This document shows positions 33,215-44,710 of a stretch of 64,000 bases of DNA, in pieces (the stretch's first letter is position 1; every line of letters starts with the position of its first letter). The stretch comes from Parasitella parasitica (lineage: Eukaryota > Mucoromycota > Mucoromycetes > Mucorales > Mucoraceae), in assembly GCA_025201805.1 (NCBI GenBank), contig MU619246.1:207249-271248 (forward strand), read 5' to 3'. Position numbers and translations under genes: made by a program. The notes below the pieces were generated by a model. That model ran no database searches, had not been told where the DNA came from, and was given only the letters and a program-made list of their open reading frames with translations.

Positions 33215-35963
33215 ATGTGGATACCTCGCAAAATAAATTTTCTGAAAAAGAATCAGAAAAAGAAAGAAGAACATGTACGATTATTTGAATTTTACATGCT
33301 AAATGTAATACTGAAAACTTGATAGATTACATTTGTTTTGGCAATAACATCCGGCTCCGAAAATGCGGGAGCAATAAAGCTAATCGATAATTTGGCATTG
33401 GATGAAATAAATGATGATGCACACATAATAAGAACCGAAAATGCTCTGGATGGTAAACTGTTTATATCAACATGGCATTCATATGTATTGACGAATCTAC
33501 AGGAAAATTATACCGTCTCAGGAACAATAAGCAGCTTATTGTTCAGATCATCGAATGCACTGGCATTCCCTCTATGGTAATTAATGCATACAATGATCTC
33601 ATGAACAGAACCTGATAATACTGTAGAAACTTCACTCATTAGATGGGGTATTGATAAGCTACGACCTGACAAACAAAGACTCAATGACTTCTTTACATGG
33701 TTTAACAAGTAGGATATAACTGCAAACAAGTTAGCGCTGATAATTTATGCGCAATAAATATAGGAACCTTTGTAGTGGAGAAAGTTCCATGTCTTTTAAT
33801 TGGATTCAAATCAAATTCAACAGCTTCAAGAGCTATCGATGTTAACGCAGGATATTCGATAGGGGATCAATTTGGTGTACAAGTAATTGAATTCAATGAC
33901 TTTACAGTGCGCGAAATAGACTTGTTACAGGCAACTTTCAAGAGACTTATCTATTCAGATCGAAAAATATGGACATCTGGTACAGTTGTACCGCTAACAT
34001 CAACATCACATACGAGCGAACCATCTACTGTCACAATACCGCCATCACCACCAGCAAAGAATTCATTACGACCTACGCACTTGGCATCGCCAACACAATC
34101 GCTACCACCGGCACATTTGCAAGCACAGGTAGAATTGCTGCCACCATCATCGTCAACAGCCTCGTCTACTTCCAGCGAAGGAGAATCCGTTGAAGACATC
34201 ATTGACCGCCTTCTAAACAATCCTCAAGATAAAGATGGCATCATTGTGTTTTTAACGGTATTTCGCAAATTCATGAAACCCTCTCAGCTTGTGAAAATTT
34301 TAATAGAAAAGTTTGACCTGACTCATCAGCAAGATGATCATTTTAAACCCTCCAATACAACCGAAGATTTCCTGCAAGCCAACTCTAGACAGCAAGGGAT
34401 TCGATCGTTTTTGTGCATATGGCTATCAACTTATTGGAATGATTTTAGGAGCTCGGATACTCGTCGGATGTTGCTTGACTTTCTTGATTCAATTTCAAAT
34501 TATCAAGAATTGAGTCCAATATGTGATATACTTTTTCCCTTGGCTACAAGAATAGCTCCTCTGGACGACAAAGATGCCTCTTGGGGAATGGTCGACTACG
34601 AAGGAACTCTTACTACTCAAGGGAAAAAAGACAGCGCTTTTTGCGATGCGTTGCAATCGACCAGCTCCAGCGCCTCTCCTCCTCCACCTCTTCCACTCAA
34701 GAGCCCAACAGAAAGTAGAGCTACTACATCAAAGCGTGCTGCATCTGCCATGCCGCATGCAAAGTCTGCCTTGAAGTCCAGCGATACTGTACAAATCAAA
34801 GGAAAATCAGCCTCTGGATCATTTCTTCTCCAGAAACACAAGCAGCAGCAGCAGCAGCAGCAAAACAAGGATGCCGAAAACAAAGAACCTTCTTTCCATT
34901 TTGGCGGTGGAATTATTCCCTTGCACCATGACCATGCCATTGTGATCCATGACCACGAAGCTCAGTTTGATATGCTAATGTCATTAACGCCTACCAAGCT
35001 AGCGGAGCAACTCACTTGGATTGACCTAGAAATATTCAAAAAAATACAGCCCAGAGATTTCCTTCGTCAGCTATGGGCCAGTCAAGAGAGGAAGAGATCG
35101 TCCAGCAGAAATCCTGTTTCAGCCTCCATTGAGCACTTTAATTTTGTATCTGGTTGGATCGCCTCGTTGGTTGTTAATCAAACTCTTATTGAAAAAAGGG
35201 TGCGTGTCCTTGAATTTTGTTGGAAGGTGGCAGTAGAGCTGAAGTGCATGAATAACTTTAATACGCTGATGGCGGTCATGGCTGGCGTGAACAGCGCTGC
35301 CGTCTTGAGATTAAAAAAAACCAGATCAGAAGTACAGAGCAAGAATAAGAAATTGTATGACCAGTACTTGGAATTAGAAGCGTTAATGAGCTCAGGAGGG
35401 TATGTTTTCATATAGGAACTTCACAGCACATTTGCTAAATGTCATCATAACAGATCTTTCAGCCATTATCGTGCCGCATTAAGCCAAACGGTCGGTATGC
35501 CTGGCATACCTTATTTGTAAGCTTATATGAACACATGTATCGTATATTTCGTATATACTAATAACCATTCTAGCGGTATTCATCAGCAAGATTTGGTATC
35601 GTTAGGGCAAGCTAATAAAGATTACAAAGCCAATGGTAAAGTGCATTGGAAAAAGTTTCAACTGATAGGAGACTGTATCCAACAAGTTATGCGATTCCGG
35701 TATCCCACTTATACCACTCTTGAGGCTGATTCTGTAGTCATGTATTTTATTGGACATGAAGGCACTGTAGCAACAGAAGACGTAAGTGTTTTTTTTCCCT
35801 TTTCTTTCGATGTCATGTCTGTCATTTGTGTGCTTATATCCTTTGTCTTTGTATGCAGGAACGTTATGAAAAATCACTTGTTATTGAACCGAAAAACTCT
35901 CCCAAACCTACGCCATCAAATTCAGCTTTTGCTCGTTGGTTGTCGTCCAAGAAACATGTATAA
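33215..35963 (+). CDS. Ras guanine-nucleotide exchange factor with N-terminal Ras-like domain
   Basis: Supported exons: 33215-33274, 33326-33452, 33503 to about 33559, an unresolved stretch to about 33765, then a long exon to 35399, and 35463-35516, 35574-35781, 35859-35963. The last three introns fit in phase. The N-terminus looks like a small GTPase: GSENAGAI in place of the GxxxxGK[ST] P-loop, DGKLYRLRNNKQLIVQIIEC, VLISYDLTNKDS, VPCLLIGFKSN and FGVQVIEFNDFTVREID. Key GTP-binding residues are missing. A REM/RasGEF_N region follows (SVEDIIDRLLNNPQDKDGII, about 34186), then the catalytic RasGEF domain (DMLMSLTPTKLAEQLTWIDL; FNTLMAVMAGVNSAAVLRLK; GIHQQDLVSLGQANKDY). It should load a Ras GTPase with GTP at a membrane. 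Phases between 33560 and 33765 do not close, so the model there is uncertain. Confidence 0.8.
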
Positions 35964-38897
35964 TATTTAAATGACTGATGTACATATAATTCAAGCATTT
36001 TATACCCCCCCCCCCTCCTCTCCCTCCCACTCTCTCTCTCTCATCGACCACTCTCATTTAAAATTTTGTATATGTACATATTTAATTATCATCAATAAAA
36101 GTCGTCTTAATATTTATCATTTTCATTATACATATGCCAATATAGAATTTATTTCTGTGAAATCTTGCCGCTTTTGAAAAGATGGTAGTTCGCAGTGTAC
36201 TAACTTATGTTCAAAGGCAATTGCTGTCACACAGTGTACTGTGCGTAGATGTACGTAGTTTGTTCTCTAATTGCAAACTTGTGTTTGCAGATATCACGAT
36301 AAAGGCTATCGTCGTCAATTTTAGGAAGCTTTTGCGTTGGCGGAAACAGTGGATGATCAGTAGCAAACAACACCCGAAGGAGGCCTTCTATGCAAATATA
36401 TTTCACATACATTTCAAGAGAGATCGGGATCATTGATATCGGGTCTAACCAATATAGTCATTACCTTGTTACAATTTCTCTTTTTATTGGGTAAATGTTC
36501 ATGAGAAGTTTTTGTGCAAATAAACGATGCGCCCACACTCTTTACATTGGTTGATTGAGCCTGGGGGGTACATGGAGCGGTAAAAGGACTGGCAGAGGGT
36601 CTTTTCAGTATGGTGTTGTGTATTTTATGGCATTATTGTCTTTAATTTTCTTCAAAATCACAAGGTAGTACCACAAATAAGAGGTGGATTATCGAGATCA
36701 TGAGTTACAGGCTTTGGTTGCTTCTTTGGATGTTTTTGCAGCGTGTCTAGAAATATCTCCACTGATTTGTAAGTCTGGCTGCAAGGCGTGCAGTGATCAT
36801 CTGGCCTATTCAAACTTGGTTTCTTTAAAGGATCTAGTTGAAAATTGTGGAATGATCTCAGATGCTGAAAGTAAAGCGTGCTTTTAATGTAGGCTAGATT
36901 GCATAAACGACAGTGAAAGAGAAAGTCTTACAGGTCAGAATCGGCAGTTACTGCCACAATAAAGAACACCTCTCAAATGAGCACGAAACCTATTTCAAGG
37001 ATGGGCAACTCGTTTTACAAAGTTTTCAGAAAAAGTTGGGATCCTCAACATCAGTATCCAATTCAAGGTGTTTGATAGCAAAACTTTTATATTCAGTGTT
37101 GTGAACCGATTGGGGTTGAGATATCAATAATCTGCATTCAACAAAGCAAAATAACCATGGTGACCTTGAAAGTCTAGATTGGAGGATTCATATTCGAAGT
37201 TGCATAAAACAAGGTCCATGTTGTTTATCATTCCTTGAGTAATACGATATCGAGCTCATACAGTACAGTACCTGGTGTTTCTAGGTGAAGCTCCTTCAAG
37301 ATTTGGTTGCCCTTTTTGAAGGTGTACATTGGAGTTGTTGTCTTCGATAATATTCTTCTCTGATATCAATGATACTTTGTCCTCGCTTACGTTTGAGTCT
37401 CTAGGTCGTTTTTTTTTTTTTTCTTTTTTTATGTTCTTCAGTAAGCTCTTCGGTACACTTTTGTATACTCTTCTTAATGTTGTTCGTTATCTTCCTCTTC
37501 TTGCTCGCTTGCGCTTCTTTCACATTGTAGTATTCAGGTTAAACTAAAATTTGAACAGGCTGTATATCAAAGATATGTAGTGGCGTCCCTTTCCGTGGTT
37601 GAGTCGCCTGAGGTGTATTTTAACAGCCAGGTATCTTGCATTGGTTGAAGAAAGTAAACGAAAGGCTCGTGACCTGAAAGTGTAAAACGTAGTTATTTTG
37701 ACCCCAAGCCTCTTAAACCCTGATGAAGCATAGTGTAACGTACATCTGTAATTTTCTTATATAGTATCAAGTGCGATATACACATATAATTAGACACAAT
37801 AGTATTAACAAAAGATCATTTTACTGAAGCTCACAAAAGTAGCAACAAATGTATAAAAACCGTTTCCGCATAGAATACTTGAAAATCTCCAATATATAAA
37901 CATTATTATATGTGGCGAAGTAGCAATCATGTGAATAATAATAGTAATAATAATAATGATAAAATAGGTTATTTTGAATACCATACATAAATTACAAGCT
38001 GAAGCGTTTTAGGTAATTGCGTTTGGTACAAAGATAACAATCAAAAGATTAATAGAAAGCTATCCACCCAAAATCAAGTATAATGAGCGTTAATATATTT
38101 TACTCATTGCAATGTTTATTTGTTACTTCGAATTGAATGGTCCTTTATATATACGGAAAACGTATTTTTGACAGAGTATATAAATTCCTCAAGTTACATG
38201 TATACCATACGGGGAAATGGCAGGCCTAAATTCGGAATGTCCTAAAGCGTCTTTAAGCATCGAAATGGATGGTATGTTGAATAAAATTTATGTGTGTTAT
38301 CGTTTACTCTTAGCTGAATTTATGTAGACACAATGGGCTTTTTTTTATATAAAAAAAAAAGAGATACCCGATAATGAACACAATATTTGACGCAAAGACA
38401 TATTCTAGAACACGATGATAGTATCCGGCAGACAAAATAACGTTGTATTTGTCGGGCTAGCGAGCTTTTATGGTTCGATATGTCATATGTTGCCTTGGTC
38501 AAATGGCAACTGATGCTGCAATTGAGTTTCAATGATCACTGCTAGTGCATCTGTATAGCAGAGACAGTGCTTAGATGCACATCAGTCATTAACAATGAGA
38601 TGTCTGGATATTTGATTGTGATAAACTTACGTTTATATGCTGCAAAAGGAGGAGAGTGTCTATGTAAAAGCAAATATACATTGAAATACACCTTTAACGC
38701 TTTTATTTATATTAGATATTATTAAAAAGGTAAAAGGCCAACAATAAAATGGGCAATTGTCGAGTCGTTGCGATAAATGGTTGTGTGACAACAGCTAATA
38801 TTGTATATAATAGGGCTTTAGGATGAATTAAGTGCCTTTTCTTCTTTCTTTCCATTGTAGACTTTTTTTATTATCATTATTATTACATTGAAGCGCC
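35964..38897. other. Intergenic with decayed coding remnants
   Basis: The RasGEF 3' region has a C- and CT-rich tract (36007-36055). Apart from the remnant listed at 36684-37410 no gene is visible. About 37.7-38.9 kb is AT-rich. Confidence 0.45.
36684..37410 (+). pseudogene. Heavily degraded coding remnant
   Basis: Plus-strand pieces in one or two frames are crossed by many stops: VASLDVFAACLEISPLICKS near 36720, FDSKTFIFSVVNRLGLRYQ near 37070-37120, KTRSMLFIIP then YRAHTVQYL near 37210-37270, and FFSDINDTLSSLTFESLGR near 37350-37405. The order reads like one former protein. No family is recognised with confidence. Confidence 0.35.
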
Positions 38898-39620
38898 ATG
38901 GCCACCACAGCAACATCAAACTATGTGCTTTACCCTCTACAAACCCCATATACATTAAATGATCTGCAACAACAACCAGAAAAACCTTTTGACAAGATGA
39001 TGCAAGAATCTAAAATTAACAATGTTGTGCAATTACCGCCAACACCAACAGAGCAGGAATCCAGCATCAATAACATTGTGCAATTACCACCAACACCAAC
39101 CGCCAGCGATAATGAAGACGAAGTCGAAGAGAAAGCGACACAGCAGCATAAATTACTAAAGGAAAAAATGGTGCAGCTACAAAGAAGAGGTACAGTGTCT
39201 CTAGGAGAGCTCATTCCTGCTGCATCGGCAGTATTGGTGGCCAAGCATCGTGTTGGTTTGGCTGGACAGCCGTCTATACAGGATTCGTGTTTAGCACGAG
39301 CTTTGACTAAGGCTAGGATTGGTATACAGACGCATCGTCTCAAAGAAAAATACCTGCTGAATGAGTGGATAAGACTATCTCTAGCAACACCTATAGATGA
39401 GTCAATGATCAATAATGCCAAGAGAGTCGTTCAGCGTAATAGAACCAAAGAGATTGTAAAGTGGTTTGAGCAGAAATTCAAGAAAATAAGTCTGTCCCTG
39501 GACGAGCTAGAACAAAGAGTAGACAGTTTAAGGCGACAGAAGCTAGTGCAACAGCAGAAGAGTATGGCCAATAGTAAAAGCACTTCTTCATTGCCTTCAC
39601 CTCCTGCAACTTATATTTAA
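38898..39620 (+). CDS. Hypothetical protein with two VQLPPTPT repeats
   Basis: Single exon, 240 residues. The ATG has a good context (gccATGgcc) and lies about 40 bp after a T/ATT-rich leader. Near the N-terminus two copies of an INN(V/I)VQLPPTPT segment suggest a docking or binding motif; TP sites are possible proline-directed kinase targets. Residues about 85-215 are helical and charged (KEKMVQLQRRGTVSLGELIP ... KWFEQKFKKISLSLDELEQR), probably with a coiled coil. No named family is recognised. Intact length, codon composition and isolation from repeats support a real gene. Confidence 0.7.
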   Translation: MATTATSNYVLYPLQTPYTLNDLQQQPEKPFDKMMQESKINNVVQLPPTPTEQESSINNIVQLPPTPTASDNEDEVEEKATQQHKLLKEKMVQLQRRGTVSLGELIPAASAVLVAKHRVGLAGQPSIQDSCLARALTKARIGIQTHRLKEKYLLNEWIRLSLATPIDESMINNAKRVVQRNRTKEIVKWFEQKFKKISLSLDELEQRVDSLRRQKLVQQQKSMANSKSTSSLPSPPATYI

Positions 39621-39779
39621 ATCTTTCTAAAGTAGCTTGATACAATTTTATACACAAACAATAATACCCCCCCTCCCTTGCCTCAATTTCATGCTTTTTC
39701 CCGCTTCTCCTCCTTGTTCTGTAGCCGTCTCTTTTTTTTTATTCGTTTATTTATAGTGTAATATTATTAAAACCGTTGT

Positions 39780-40911
39780 TTAATATTGATATTTGGTTGA
39801 GTAGTCCTTTTGTGATACAACTAAACCTCGTCCTTTTCTTGCACCACGGTACACTATCTGTGAGTGATTTAAAAATAGAATGTTACATACGGTCATCCAA
39901 ACACAACACTGCATCTGCACTAACCTCTACTAAATCAATCATTTCCTGCTTATCGTCTAATGCCCAGTTGATTTTATTGTTGTTACCAGTACCCAAATCA
40001 ACCATGATGTGTTTGTTGCGGAAAAAGAACATGGTTGTACATGGATCGTATAATTCGTACATCTATCATCGACTATGTAAACAGACGAATCCTCACGTGC
40101 AATGGTGTAATGCCTACCTTGTTGAAATCAGGAACCTCAGTAATATCAACCTACGTCAAAACTAGTAAGATTCTGCATTTGTTGTAAAACACAGAACTGC
40201 TTTCTGCGCCAATTTTCTTTCTTTCTTGGAGTATTGTATTTTAAAGAATTTTTCCACGCTTCCAACGACATCCAAGCAAACAAAACATTCGACATCAACT
40301 CTTGACACTTGAAATGTGTTTGCGTGTATTTTTTTTTTCTGGAGGGGAGAGGGGGGAGGGGAGGGGAGGGAGCAGCAAAGTTGAATTTGACAGCTTTATA
40401 TTTGCCAGCTTAAAGTAGTGTGTATTGAGGATGATTGATCTTTCATGTAAAACAGCAAAAGATTTCAATCATCCAGCCCCTCACTCGCAAGCATGCGTGA
40501 AATTTCTTTAAAATACAATACATCAAGGTTCAAAATTCGGTATGCGTCAACAATTCCGTGTTCTCCATAAAACTGATTTTCTTACCAAATAGATGCACGC
40601 AAAATTTTTAATTTTTTCGGCTATGCTGTATAAAATTTCGTCCATTTGCATACATACAGGATCCCAATCGTGTCCAAATCTAATGATAACAACACGATCT
40701 TCTTCCGATAAAATCGCTTGATCAACCTGCCAGCCGTTTGTTAAATGCGGTAAGAAATACTACAATTCCGTTAGTTGGAAACAATAGATTGCCGCTGTGA
40801 ATTTGCACTTACAGACTAGAGAAATAAAAAAATAAAATAAAATAAAATAAAAAAAGATAACGTTAGCTCTCCTTTTCGCCAGTCGGTTGGTCTCAGCTTT
40901 TCACTTGCCAT
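39780..40911 (-). CDS. DIM1: U5 snRNP protein Dim1/Dib1 (TXNL4A), six exons including ATG-only exon
   Basis: Minus-strand exons: 40909-40911 (ATG), 40813-40815 (TCT), 40586-40759, 40118-40150, 39925-40062 and 39780-39857. They join in phase to a 142-residue protein, the normal length of Dim1, starting MSYFLPHLTNGWQVDQAILS. Recognisable blocks are RVVIIRFGHDWDPVCMQMDE (thioredoxin-like fold), VDITEVPDFNK, MYELYDPCTTMFFFRNKH, DLGTGNNNKINWA and RGARKGRGLVV. Dim1 is a thioredoxin-fold component of the U4/U6.U5 tri-snRNP needed for pre-mRNA splicing. Intron 1 would be GC-AG (donor GCAAGT); intron 3 is unusually long (435 nt) for this window; the others are 53-93 nt. Exons 3-6 are certain. The first six coding bases are inferred from splice signals and the expected MSYFLPHL start. 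Confidence 0.93.
40429..40474. ncRNA. Hairpin inside the long DIM1 intron
   Basis: An inverted repeat, ggatgattg...atcttt against aaagat.tt.caatcatcc, with a 2-nt bulge and a loop of about 12 nt, can form on either strand. It sits in the 435-nt third intron of DIM1. It may be a structured intronic element, or chance. No box C/D or H/ACA signature was convincing. Confidence 0.35.
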
Positions 40912-41883
40912 GTCCTTCTAGTATAGTTAATCGTTTGCAATGGAGGAAAAAGAAACAAAAACAGATTAAAATAATGCGGGAAGAGACTTTTCGTGAGATC
41001 GTGTGACTCTTGTCAGTGTACTGCAATGGATAGTCTTTCAGTCGTTGTCATGGTATCGCTATGGAATTTACAGTTCTGGCTATTATACACTGTTGGCAAT
41101 CTTAAGGCCATAAAAAGCCTTTGGGTAATTTGCTGATCAACCGCATACAAGGGCTGAAATGAGAGATCTTTAATAGCATAGTGCATCAATTAAGTAGGGT
41201 GCAATGATGACGCCGTCTTGCGACTGTACAATAGAGGGGTCGAACCCTTTTACACAGACTCTTTCAACCGGTAGCCGTGTACGTAGGTACTTGTTCTCTC
41301 ATGAGACACCTTCAGAAACATGTTATTCTTGATCTAAAAATAACGATATATTTGCTGAGCAGCAGCAAGCACTTTTTCTTGATTGTTATTCTGATAACGC
41401 ACTGATATTATATGCATTAGCTTGGGGCAACAGATCTTCAATATGATAAATAAGAGTAACCCCCTAATTTTAGTGAATGAAAAAGCGTGTTGCCGCTACA
41501 TGTATAGACACATATTTAACTTGAATGGCATCAAATCATAAATGTGATGCCGAAAACGCAAGATATATTTAACACCTTTTTTTTTTTTTTTTTACCCCTG
41601 AGACCTGCAAAGCAGAGCTCGGAAGAATGAAATAAGACATGCATATATTGATATACGATCAATTTAATTTTTAAGAACTCGCCATTTATTCGTGTAAAGA
41701 GTATGTAGAATGAGGCCGCGAAAAATATTGCAAGTGCTGGGGAGGGGATATATTGCTGAAGGCTGTGTAAAGATGGCACTGTATATTATAGATCAGTTAG
41801 CCTAACTTTCTGTTTGTTTGTTTGTTTGTATGTTTTTGAATCTACAGAATAAAATCTAGAAATAAGAACAATGAATCTGGTAG
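40912..41883. other. Intergenic between DIM1 start and F-box gene 3' end
   Basis: DIM1 promoter region followed by AT-rich sequence. No gene seen; T15 at 41577-41594 and a (tttg)n run at about 41812-41829. Confidence 0.5.
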
Positions 41884-43050
41884 TCAATACAGGCACAATT
41901 TGCGTATTTCTTGTAGATCCTGTTTGTCAAGAGCGACTGTCCTTTTGATGCCTTGTATAAATGATGGGCCTACATTGTTGGAAGATGCTGCTGTCGGTGC
42001 TGCTGCTGCTACAGTAGACGATACTGTGACAATGTTTGCTGTTTTGTAACGAATTTGATCCAACACGATGCTGGGAACATCGTGCACTGGCCAGCTCACC
42101 ATTTCTAAATGTTGTAGAGCCCGGCAATCCTGCAGCACATGAATCACACTATGATATCCGCCGGCATAGTTGCTGCATCGTATAACCAATTGCCTCAATT
42201 GTTTAGTGTACTGTGATATAGCCCATAGTGTGTCGTTGCCCTCGCAGCGTATAGACAAATGTTGCAATTGAGCTCCATACATTCGAATTACCTCGCACAA
42301 AGAAGCCTCCTTTACTTGCTGCAATGAAATCGACAGATCTTTGACATGTAAGCAGTTTGATGTCAACAGCTGCAGAGCAGTGTCGTTGGCCATTGGCTTT
42401 CGGTTATGATTAGCGCCGAGGAACACACGGTTGAGATTCGGTGCGAAACTAAACAGTTGCCGAATGGCATCCGCTGAAAAGTCCGTCCACAGTAAATTAA
42501 GACTTGTCAAATTAGGTGCGTGGCATGTCGAAGCAGTTTTAGCTGTATTTGTTGCTGCTGTAATAGTAGTAGTAGTAGTAGTAGTAATAGTAGTGGTAAT
42601 AGATGCTGCTGTTGCTGTTGCTGTTGAATCAGCGCTGGTAAGCTCGCAGTATTGGAAATCCAGATGTCTCAAACGAGGCAATGCAAACAAGGCTTGTCGG
42701 ACCTTTTGTACAGATAACGAGAGAAAATCACGAAAGTAAAGACATCTTATATTAGACAATTGCTCAAGCAGTGACATGACCAACCAGTGGCTATTGCCTC
42801 CCTGACGACATTTCAGTGTCAATATTTGAGTATGTAAGTTTACAGTTTCTTTGAGGTATAAGTTTCGTTGAAGGCCTTGTTCCAGCTGCTTAATGTGATT
42901 CCGATGTCCCAACTCAACATGTCGATATAATTTGGGCAAAAAGAGTTGATATCCCGCCATGGATGTAGAGCAAAGCCTTGCAAGGCTCTGCCTTGGTAAA
43001 TGGCTTGCTATCATCTGCAATAATTCGTTTGGAAGTTGCAGTAAGTTCAT
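41884..43050 (-). CDS. F-box protein with leucine-rich repeats
   Basis: Single exon, 388 residues, ATG at 43050. The N-terminus LLQLPNELLQMIASHLPRQS, then LARLCSTSM, is a typical F-box (about residues 3-42), which would bind Skp1 in an SCF ubiquitin ligase. The remainder has irregular Leu-rich repeats (LPRLRHLDFQYCEL, APNLTSLNLLWTDF, APNLNRVFLGAN, ALQHLEMVSW), as in substrate-binding LRR F-box proteins. A Thr/Ala-rich insertion (about residues 143-173), encoded by a triplet-rich tract, interrupts the repeats. The substrate is unknown. Confidence 0.82.
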   Translation of the reverse strand: MNLLQLPNELLQMIASHLPRQSLARLCSTSMAGYQLFLPKLYRHVELGHRNHIKQLEQGLQRNLYLKETVNLHTQILTLKCRQGGNSHWLVMSLLEQLSNIRCLYFRDFLSLSVQKVRQALFALPRLRHLDFQYCELTSADSTATATAASITTTITTTTTTTITAATNTAKTASTCHAPNLTSLNLLWTDFSADAIRQLFSFAPNLNRVFLGANHNRKPMANDTALQLLTSNCLHVKDLSISLQQVKEASLCEVIRMYGAQLQHLSIRCEGNDTLWAISQYTKQLRQLVIRCSNYAGGYHSVIHVLQDCRALQHLEMVSWPVHDVPSIVLDQIRYKTANIVTVSSTVAAAAPTAASSNNVGPSFIQGIKRTVALDKQDLQEIRKLCLY

Positions 43051-44203
43051 TTATTTAATAAAGAGAAGGTGTGAAAAACAAAGAAAAAGGGATATTATTG
43101 AGAATTTATGGGCTTAAACGAACCGGACATTGGCCAAATTACACGTGATACAAGAATCTACATGGTACACTCGTTTCCGTTATCTGATCCTTTTTCGCAT
43201 TGAACTGAACACATAATCCATTATCGGGTAAAATCAGTTGTACTTGGTCTTTGTATAACCTCGAGCTGTTTGTTTACTCATCAAAATTATAAGGCTCCTC
43301 CTGGAAGAACCATGGAAGTAAGAGACGAAAGAGCTAGTCCTACTCCTAAATTGAAAGTTTTTGTTACTCATTGGCATTTGTAGATACTTTGCCTCAGTAT
43401 TCCTTTCATTATAGAAAGATTCTATCTGTTGCCATGCAGATCTCCTTCGGAATTCCTTGTGACAAGCTCAAGTTATATTTATTACGCTCAATCATGAGAT
43501 ATGCTACAATGTTTACCTTTGATTTAATTTCGATCTCCATGCAAATTAACAAAATACCCATACAAATTATCAAGGGATATAATCCCTTTGCTATGTATAC
43601 GTGTATCTAATTGTTAATTATATCAATGAAATAAAATGTCAAAATACAGTTGTTTCAATTCTTTTTTATAAAGCCCAAGTATTTTTTTTTGAGTATGTAT
43701 GGATACTTTCTGAAAAAAGTGCACAATGGAATCATATTACAAAACACCCAGCTTATGGCCAATTATACTATTCAGAAATTATAGATCGCTATGTGATAAT
43801 CTTTTAGCAGTGTAAACCCTCTTCCTCTCTCCTGGAAAATCTTGAAAAAAAAAAACATGCAACCTCGCATTGATCCCAAGTGTCCCATGAAGCATTCCAT
43901 ATCTGTCATTACTAATCATGAAAACATGTAATCGCATTGTATCCTGCATTTTATTCGACCAAGATCCCTAGCGGTCATGGATTGATAATTGCATCCAGAT
44001 TCAATCATGCCATATTCTATCCTTGCCCAACTCTTTTTCCCTCTGTATCACTTATGACTGTGCTAATCTGATTTTACCATGGAAGGTGTTTTTTTTTTAA
44101 TTAAATAAGCACTTTATATACTACTCAATATAACAGGTTAAAAGATCATTTTGCAAAGGTAAAGTTTGTCGAATTTGTAATATATAAATAAAAATAAAAA
44201 AGT
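43051..44203. other. Intergenic, no supported gene
   Basis: A short plus-strand frame at about 43277-43382 (THQNYKAPPGRTMEVRDERA and a little more) is protein-like but isolated. Frames at 43371-43807 are AT-rich and unconvincing. Confidence 0.4.
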
Positions 44204-44710
44204 CTAGTGGCGAGCAGCAATCTTGATATTATCGAAAGCATCACGTTCAGCATACTCGGCAGCAACTTCATCAATGTAGGGTTGAAGATATCTGCTATCC
44301 TATGATTATCATCACAAGTCAGTGTCCCAATCCATTACACAAAAACATGTCTAAAAATGCTTACTTGGTTGGAGGTGATCCACTTTTCCTTGGGTAAAAG
44401 TTGATGGCTCAAAGAACATTGTTGAGCAACACGAATACGGTAAGCACGGTCGTAAGCAGTACGAGGCTCGGCAATTTCGAGACGACGAAGAGCTTCTTGG
44501 ACAAGTTCGCTCTCTTCAGAAATCAAATCATCATATTTAAGACCTACGGTGGCAACCGTATTAATTTATTTTTTTGGGATGAAATCCGGTATCCCATAAC
44601 TTACCAATTTGTCTGTAACCAGCAGCACTTGCGTATGCCTTGGACACAGGCTTCAAGAATCCAGAAAGAAGCTTGGAATTTTGGACAAATGATTTGAGTG
44701 TCAAAGACAT
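44204..44710 (-). CDS. QCR7: Cytochrome b-c1 complex subunit 7
   Basis: Exons 44605-44710, 44365-44543 and 44204-44299. Introns of 61 and 65 nt (phases 1 and 0) fit; 126 residues, close to the usual length of about 127. Diagnostic pieces are GLKYDDLISEES, VQEALRRLEIAEPRTAYDRA, RVAQQCSLSHQLLPKEKW, and YLQPYIDEV followed by an acidic/aromatic segment. It is the matrix-side ubiquinol-cytochrome c reductase (complex III) subunit, nuclear encoded and imported; the N-terminus (SLTLKSFVQNSKLLSGFLKP) is basic and amphipathic. The start is ATG 44710. Confidence 0.95.

Noticed and set aside
39776-40165. Plus-strand 129-codon frame
   Set aside because: Antisense of three DIM1 exons, which match the known protein residue by residue.
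40429-40474. Box C/D snoRNA in the DIM1 intron
   Set aside because: Tgatg-like strings exist, but no C and D boxes at proper spacing were found, so only a hairpin is reported.
41190-41260. tRNA-like B-box ggttcgacccc on the minus strand
   Set aside because: No A-box at a suitable distance and the flanking bases cannot form an acceptor stem.
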